From Citricoccus sp. K5 (GTDB lineage: Bacteria > Actinomycetota > Actinomycetes > Actinomycetales > Micrococcaceae), in contig NZ_LR732817.1 in assembly GCF_902506195.1 (NCBI RefSeq), positions 2,240,245 through 2,304,244 of the forward strand: DNA of 64,000 bases, read 5' to 3'. A model generated the notes under the pieces. It was given only the letters and a program-made list of their open reading frames with translations, had not been told where the DNA came from and ran no database searches. Shown here piece after piece: positions 59,219-64,000 of the stretch. Positions within the stretch are counted from its first letter, which is position 1. Each line of letters opens with the position of its first letter. A program made the position numbers and the translations under genes.

Positions 59219-61057
59219 TCAGTCGCCGAACCAGGCGCGGGAGAGTTCGGCGTAGTGCCCGCCGGCCGCCCGCAACTCCTCGTGGGTCCCGGATTCTACG
59301 ATCCGCCCGGCTGACATCACCAGTATCCGGTCCGCGGCCACGGCCTGACTGAGCCGATGCGCCACCACCAGCCCGCTGCGGCCGCGCAGCACCCGGGCCG
59401 CCGCGACGTCCAACCGGCGGGCTCCGGCCGAGCTCGCCTCCGCCGTGGCCTCGTCCAGCACCACCAGCTGCGGGTCCGCGAGCGCCACCCGGGCCAGGGC
59501 GAGCATCTGCAACTGCATGGGATCCAGCCGGTAGCCGCCCTCCCCGACGTCGGTGTCCAGGCCCTGCGGCAGGTGCGCCACCCAGCCGGCCCCCACGGAC
59601 TCCAATGCCGCTTCCAGGGCCGCGCGGTCGGCCTCCGGCCGGGCCACCCGCAGGTTCTCGGCCACCGTGGTGGCGAAGCCGTGCACCTCCTGGGAGACCA
59701 TGGTGATGTGCTCGCGCAGGCTGCCCGGGTTGGCCTCGACCAGCTCGACCCCACCCAGTCGAGCCGTCCCGGACGTCGGTGCCGCCAGCCCCGCCGCGAT
59801 CTGCGCCAGCGTGGACTTGCCCGCCCCGGTGGTCCCGACGACGGCCACCACCTCCCCCGGCCCGATCCTCAGGTGGACGTCGTGCAGGGCAGGGGTGCCG
59901 TCGTCGTAGGTGTGGGAGACGCCGGCCAGTTCCAGCGTGCCGCCGTGCAGCCGCGCGGTGCGCTCGGGCACCGGCAGGGAGACGACGCCGGCCATCCGGG
60001 CCAGCGAGGCGCCGGCAGACTGAACCTGGTCGAACATGCCGACGAGCGCCCCGATCGGATTGAACAGCCGGTGGAACAGCAGGGCCGCCGTGGTCACGGC
60101 CCCGGCGGTGATGTATCCGGCGGACACGAGCAGGAACCCGGCACCCAGGATGGCCCCGAGCACCACGGCCTCGGCCCGGTTGTTCCGGCTGAACGCCCGG
60201 GTGAGAAAGCCGAACACCCCGATGGAGAGATCGCGCGCCTGGGCGGAGGCGGCGTGGATGCGCTCGAGTTCCGGACCCTGGGCGTCATAGGCGCGCAGGG
60301 TCCGGGCACCGGTGATCCCACCGAGCAACCGGGTGGCGCGGGTGCCGAACGCGGCCCGCTCCTCACGGTAGATCGGCCCGGAGCGGGGCAGGTACCAGCG
60401 CAGGGTGGTCCAGTACATCGGGATGGCCAGCAGTCCCACGAGCCCCAGCCGCCAGTCGACGGCGGCCAGGCCCGCGGCCGAGACCACCACTGTGAACAGC
60501 GACTGCACCACCAGTGGCACCACCGTGGTGGCAGCCTGGCTGACCTCGCGGGCATCCTCGGCCACCCGGGACACCAGATCGCCCGTCTCGGTGCCGTCCA
60601 GCCGCGCCGAGCCGATCCGGAGGGCCCGGTCCATCACGGCCTCGCGCAACCCCGCCACCGTGGGCTCGCCGGCCCTGGCCAGCCAGGCCTGGCCGGCCCA
60701 GGCGCAGGCGGCAGCGATGAGGCCCGCTCCAGCCACAGCGGCCGCGGCCCACCACACGGCAGCGGCTGGGGCGTCTGCACCGGGGCCACCGGCAGTACCT
60801 GAGGCCGCGGCGGCGTCAGCAGCATCCGGGGCTGGGTCGACGCCGCCGACTCCGGCGGCCAGCAGGACGTCCACGAGCCAGCCGATCATCCACGGCGCCA
60901 CCAGGCCGGCGACGGCGGCCAGCAGACCCGCGATTCCCACCAGCCACACGAACGCGCGTTGGCCGCGGGTGTGCCGCCAGAGCAGGCGGAAGGATTCTGC
61001 CGGCCGGGCCAACGGAAGGGCCAGCGGCAGGACGGTGTCCACACCCTGAACAGTCAT
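59219..61057 (-). CDS. ABC exporter half-transporter, functional Walker A, degenerate signature
   Basis: 612-aa half-transporter: six-helix membrane domain (about residues 1-350) then NBD. Walker A GTTGAGKST is at 408-416, Walker B LVVLDE at 531-536 and the H-loop His567 are intact. The signature motif is LDPMQ (511-515) instead of LSGGQ. It overlaps the partner gene by 4 bp (ATGA). Heterodimeric ABC exporters of this kind move drugs, peptides or siderophores. A Gly/Ala/Asp-rich insert at about residues 70-100 lies in an extracellular loop. Confidence 0.88.
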   Translation of the reverse strand: MTVQGVDTVLPLALPLARPAESFRLLWRHTRGQRAFVWLVGIAGLLAAVAGLVAPWMIGWLVDVLLAAGVGGVDPAPDAADAAAASGTAGGPGADAPAAAVWWAAAAVAGAGLIAAACAWAGQAWLARAGEPTVAGLREAVMDRALRIGSARLDGTETGDLVSRVAEDAREVSQAATTVVPLVVQSLFTVVVSAAGLAAVDWRLGLVGLLAIPMYWTTLRWYLPRSGPIYREERAAFGTRATRLLGGITGARTLRAYDAQGPELERIHAASAQARDLSIGVFGFLTRAFSRNNRAEAVVLGAILGAGFLLVSAGYITAGAVTTAALLFHRLFNPIGALVGMFDQVQSAGASLARMAGVVSLPVPERTARLHGGTLELAGVSHTYDDGTPALHDVHLRIGPGEVVAVVGTTGAGKSTLAQIAAGLAAPTSGTARLGGVELVEANPGSLREHITMVSQEVHGFATTVAENLRVARPEADRAALEAALESVGAGWVAHLPQGLDTDVGEGGYRLDPMQLQMLALARVALADPQLVVLDEATAEASSAGARRLDVAAARVLRGRSGLVVAHRLSQAVAADRILVMSAGRIVESGTHEELRAAGGHYAELSRAWFGD

Positions 61058-63027
61058 CGGGCCACCGCCATCCGGTAGTCGTCCGAGGCCTCCAGCAGGG
61101 AGTGGTGCGTTCCGGTGGAGGTGGTGCCGTCCCGGTGCACCTGCACCACGGTGTCAGCGACGGCCAGGAAGGCTGGCGAGGAGGTCACCACCACGGTGGT
61201 GCGCGGGCCGGTGCGTGTGGCGGCGAACTTCGAGCCGCTCTCGGCTCGGTGCCGGGTGGCGGCCTCGGAGCGCAGCGACTTCACGTCCTGGGCGATCTGG
61301 AACTCGGTGACGGCATCCACCGCGCTGGTCGGCTCGTGCAGGACGAGCACCTCCGGGTCGGCGTGCAGGGCGCGGGCGAGGGCCAGGCGCTGACGCTGGC
61401 CGCCGGAGAGGTTGCGGCCGCCCTCGTCCACCCGGTGCTCCAGCCCATCCGCGAAATGGCCGATGATCTCGGTGACGCCCGCCGCCGCCAGCACCGCCGG
61501 ATCGATCTCGAGGACTCTGCGGTACGCGGCCTCGCTGGTGTCCTGGGCACGGTGCGTGGCCGGGTGTGAGCGACCCGGACCCTCGTGGTGCAGGGTGATG
61601 TTCGAACGCACGGTGCCGGCGAACAGGTCCACCCGGTGCGGCGCCACCACCAGGTGGTCGGCCAGCCGTGACACCAGGCGGCTGCGCGGATGCCCGCCGA
61701 TCAACACTGTTCCGGCTTGATCTCCCAGGCCGTCCACGGCTTGGAGGATGGTCTCGGCCTGGGTTGGGTCGTCCACCACCAGACCGAGGAACCGGCCCGG
61801 CGGCACCTGCAGATTGAGCCGGATCATCGGAACCTGACCGTCGCGCTCGGCCGAGGCGCCGGCGTCGTGCCCGGGAGACGTGACCAGCGCCAGACCGGTG
61901 ATGCGCAGTCCAGCCGTTTCCGGGACCTCGTCACCGGTGTCCTCGGCCGGGACCGCGGCGAGGAAGTCAGCGATCCGTCGGGCCGCGCCGTGCGAGCGGG
62001 CGAACGCGCCGATCATGTCCGTGATGGTGCGCACCGGCTCCTGGAAGAACACCGCGACCCCGACCACGGAGACCAGGGTGCCGATCGCCAGCTCCCCGGA
62101 CAGCACCCGCTGGCCGGCCACCACCAGGACCAGCGCCAGCACCAGGGCGGTACCGAGGGCACCGATCGCCTCCAACCGCCCGCTGCGCTCGGCCGTCACG
62201 ACGCCGGCCCGCCCGGCCCGCTGCGACGCCTCCCGGTAGTGCGTGCTCGCCCAGCGTTCACCGCCTCCGGCGCTGAGGACCCGCAGGCCGGCCAGGATGT
62301 CGCCGGCCCGGCGGCTGGCCAGGCCGATCGCCTCCTGCTGCGCGGTGGAGTGCCGTGAGATGGAGCGGGAGGCCAGAGCCACCAGGAACAAGCTGAGCGG
62401 CACGCCCACCAGCACCACGAAGCCCACCATCACGTCCGTGGCCAGCAGGTACACCGAGACCGCCACGAGGCCGATGATCGCGGAGCCGCCACCGGCGATC
62501 TGCCGGAACACCTGGGCGGTGACGTCCGCGTCCGCCGAGGACAGGGAGAGGATCTCGCCGGCGTTGGACCGGGCTGCCACGGCCCCGGAGGCGAGCGGCA
62601 CCTCGGCGACCTCCACCCGCAGCGCGTGGGCCTCCTGGTGCAGCGCGGTGTTGGCGAGCCGGGCGCCGAAGCGGTAGCCCAGGGAGAGCACGGTGAACAG
62701 CGCCGCGATCCCGAGCAGGGAGAGGAGCATCGCCCGTCCATCCAGGGGGACGATCGCCACGTCCACGATGATCCCGATGGCGATCGGTACGAAGGCCTCG
62801 CACACCTGCCACAGCGTCATCAGCGTCAGGCTCCCCGCCACGCGGCCCCGGCGACGGCGGATCGCGCGCCACAGCAGCCGGCCGGCGGTGGTGGGGGCCT
62901 GAACGGAGGTTCGCTGCGCGGTGGCCGTGAGCCGGGCGGCGGCCGACGGCTGTGTTGCCCGAGGCGACACAGGGTTCGGCCGAGGCAGGGCCGTCTGCGG
63001 GGCCTGCGACTCAGGCGATGTCGGCAT
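61054..63027 (-). CDS. ABC exporter half-transporter, dead Walker A, intact signature
   Basis: 657-aa half-transporter, partner of 59219-61057. The membrane domain is at about residues 50-350, the NBD from about 375. Where Walker A is expected the sequence reads GLVVDDPTQAET (415-426), with no GK(S/T). Walker B is LVLHE (561-565, His for Asp). The switch histidine is replaced (TSSPAF). LSGGQ at 540-544 is intact. So it supplies only the signature for the partner's ATP site. ATG at 63025-63027 follows GGAG; an upstream start to 63093 is less likely. The N-terminal 50 residues are Pro/Thr-rich. Confidence 0.85.
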   Translation of the reverse strand: MPTSPESQAPQTALPRPNPVSPRATQPSAAARLTATAQRTSVQAPTTAGRLLWRAIRRRRGRVAGSLTLMTLWQVCEAFVPIAIGIIVDVAIVPLDGRAMLLSLLGIAALFTVLSLGYRFGARLANTALHQEAHALRVEVAEVPLASGAVAARSNAGEILSLSSADADVTAQVFRQIAGGGSAIIGLVAVSVYLLATDVMVGFVVLVGVPLSLFLVALASRSISRHSTAQQEAIGLASRRAGDILAGLRVLSAGGGERWASTHYREASQRAGRAGVVTAERSGRLEAIGALGTALVLALVLVVAGQRVLSGELAIGTLVSVVGVAVFFQEPVRTITDMIGAFARSHGAARRIADFLAAVPAEDTGDEVPETAGLRITGLALVTSPGHDAGASAERDGQVPMIRLNLQVPPGRFLGLVVDDPTQAETILQAVDGLGDQAGTVLIGGHPRSRLVSRLADHLVVAPHRVDLFAGTVRSNITLHHEGPGRSHPATHRAQDTSEAAYRRVLEIDPAVLAAAGVTEIIGHFADGLEHRVDEGGRNLSGGQRQRLALARALHADPEVLVLHEPTSAVDAVTEFQIAQDVKSLRSEAATRHRAESGSKFAATRTGPRTTVVVTSSPAFLAVADTVVQVHRDGTTSTGTHHSLLEASDDYRMAVAR

Positions 63028-63153
63028 GCTCGGACTCCTCGCAGTGGTGGCCAATCTGTCCATTGTCATACGAAGTTGGACGGGTAGCGGCATCGGCGGT
63101 CTCTGCCGAGCGCAGACCTGAACCCGCTCCGAGGGCAGCGCCGCTCCTGCTGC

Positions 63154-63735
63154 TCACAGGGAACGTCGCAAACCTTCTTTGGCCGCGTAGAAGGACACCT
63201 TCGCGATCATGACCAGGACACCCAGTCCAAGGAGCACCTGAACCGTCACGATCAGCCGTGCCAGACGGGTCAACGGAACGACGTCCCCGAAGCCGACCGT
63301 GGCGAAGGTGCTGACGGTGAAGTACAGGGCGTCCATCCGATCCAACGGCTCGCTGAACGACGCGGGATCCGTGGTCGACATCGACAGGTGCAGCAAGGCG
63401 AAGAGGCAGAGGAACGACATGAGGCTTTCCACGACGGCTTCAGCGGCCCGGATCATCGGCAAGCCGGCAGCAAACACCAGGCGGACCTGCAGGCCGAGGA
63501 AGCACAGGAACACCAGGACCACAGCCGCCAACCTGATCCAGGCCCCGGCCGAGTTGGCGGCGTTGAACCCGTCAACGGGCACGATGAAGTAGACGAGGAA
63601 GACCACCGTCAGAATCGTGGTGACACGGAGGGCGGCGCTGCCCCCGGCACGCCACTGCCCCGGCCGGTCGAGGTCACGGAACCGGCGCTGGCCCTTTCCT
63701 GGATGCATGGTTCGGCGAAACCTCCGACTCGTCAC
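63154..63735 (-). CDS. Potassium channel family protein
   Basis: 193-aa membrane protein with a basic N-terminus, about four hydrophobic segments and one pore loop carrying the selectivity filter TVGFGD at residues 146-151, followed by the last helix. It fits a bacterial two-helix K+ channel (KcsA/Kch-like) with extra N-terminal segments and lacks a regulatory RCK domain. The GTG at 63733-63735 has GGAGG about ten bases upstream. It is 12 bp from the next, truncated, leftward gene and is probably in the same transcript. Confidence 0.85.
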   Translation of the reverse strand: MTSRRFRRTMHPGKGQRRFRDLDRPGQWRAGGSAALRVTTILTVVFLVYFIVPVDGFNAANSAGAWIRLAAVVLVFLCFLGLQVRLVFAAGLPMIRAAEAVVESLMSFLCLFALLHLSMSTTDPASFSEPLDRMDALYFTVSTFATVGFGDVVPLTRLARLIVTVQVLLGLGVLVMIAKVSFYAAKEGLRRSL

Positions 63736-63747
63736 GCGGAGAACCTC

Positions 63748-64000
63748 CTAGTCACCCAGCGCGCGCGCCTTGATGAGTTCGTATTCCTGCGAGGTGATGC
63801 TCCCGGCATCGAGAAGCGTCCGGGCCGTGGCGATCTCGTCGCTGATGCTCGTCCTGGCCAGGGACCGGACATACGCGGCCTGGGCATCCTGGCGGATCTC
63901 GGCCTGCTTCTGGTTCCGGGCTGCCATTCCACTGCCCCGCACGATCAGGTACACCAGGACGGAAATGATGGGGAAGAACACCAGGAAGACGACCCAGAGG
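63748..64000 (-). CDS. PLDc N-terminal-domain/SHOCT protein, 5'-truncated by window end
   Basis: Partial gene: at least 83 codons, with the 5' end beyond 64000. The visible part starts inside a hydrophobic segment (WVVFLVFFPIISVLVYLIVRG) typical of the phospholipase-D-nuclease N-terminal domain. A Gln/Ala/Arg-rich charged region and a C-terminal SHOCT motif follow (ISDEIATARTLLDAGSITSQEYELIKAR). It is a small membrane protein with no known activity, upstream of the potassium-channel gene. Confidence 0.65.
   Translation of the reverse strand, partial: LWVVFLVFFPIISVLVYLIVRGSGMAARNQKQAEIRQDAQAAYVRSLARTSISDEIATARTLLDAGSITSQEYELIKARALGD

Noticed and set aside
1-64000. tRNA or rRNA genes
   Set aside because: Reading both strands I found no convincing cloverleaf or rRNA segment; a dedicated tRNA search would settle this.

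Overview
The window is 64 kb of high-G+C chromosomal DNA from an actinobacterium. Most genes have strongly G/C-biased third codon positions, GTG starts are common and many genes overlap by 4 bp. The housekeeping set (glmS, glmM, coaA, mscL) fits a member of the Micrococcaceae, but that placement is inference; no rRNA or tRNA gene is present to anchor it.

Left end (1-13.4 kb): the right part of an IS21-family element with its repeat-rich terminus, then a complete IS701-like/NF041680-type element. Next comes an A+T-richer surface-polysaccharide segment (two glycosyltransferases and a Wzx-like flippase), then glmS, a DUF1972 glycosyltransferase, an alcohol dehydrogenase/epimerase pair and a nucleotide-sugar dehydrogenase.

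13.4-28.9 kb: accessory catabolism. A LysR-CitMHS-AtuA-type cluster lies at 14.4-18.6 kb. A larger cluster at 20.2-28.8 kb holds two paralogous LysR regulators, an MHS-type transporter and a tightly coupled operon of FAD monooxygenase, RidA, DUF1028 protein, M20 amidohydrolase and aspartate ammonia-lyase. It looks like a dedicated pathway ending in fumarate and ammonia; its substrate is unknown to me, and it is the best candidate here for an undescribed system.

28.9-42.6 kb: coaA, cell-envelope genes (VanY-like lipoprotein, AMIN-like protein, mscL), a MerR/secreted-protease pair, then a leftward block with glmM. Upstream of glmM lies an operon of large LuxR-type regulator, type III polyketide synthase, methyltransferase, FAD hydroxylase and TauE-like protein. 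It resembles phenolic-lipid (alkylresorcinol/alkylquinone) loci such as srsABC of Streptomyces griseus.

42.9-55.6 kb: nutrient uptake. A substrate-binding protein fused to its permease, with its ATPase, forms an amino-acid importer. A ferric-siderophore ABC importer and a distant siderophore-interacting protein share the same architecture: a sigma-70-like promoter followed within 2-3 bp by a DtxR/IdeR-type iron box. Between them lie an acyltransferase, a short-chain dehydrogenase and a GH15 enzyme.

55.6-64 kb: a GcvT-family (LigM/DesA-like) protein, an orphan SsuA-type binding protein with a divergent LysR regulator, a heterodimeric ABC exporter whose NBD motifs predict one working and one dead ATP site, a two-pore-helix-type potassium channel and a truncated PLDc_N/SHOCT protein.
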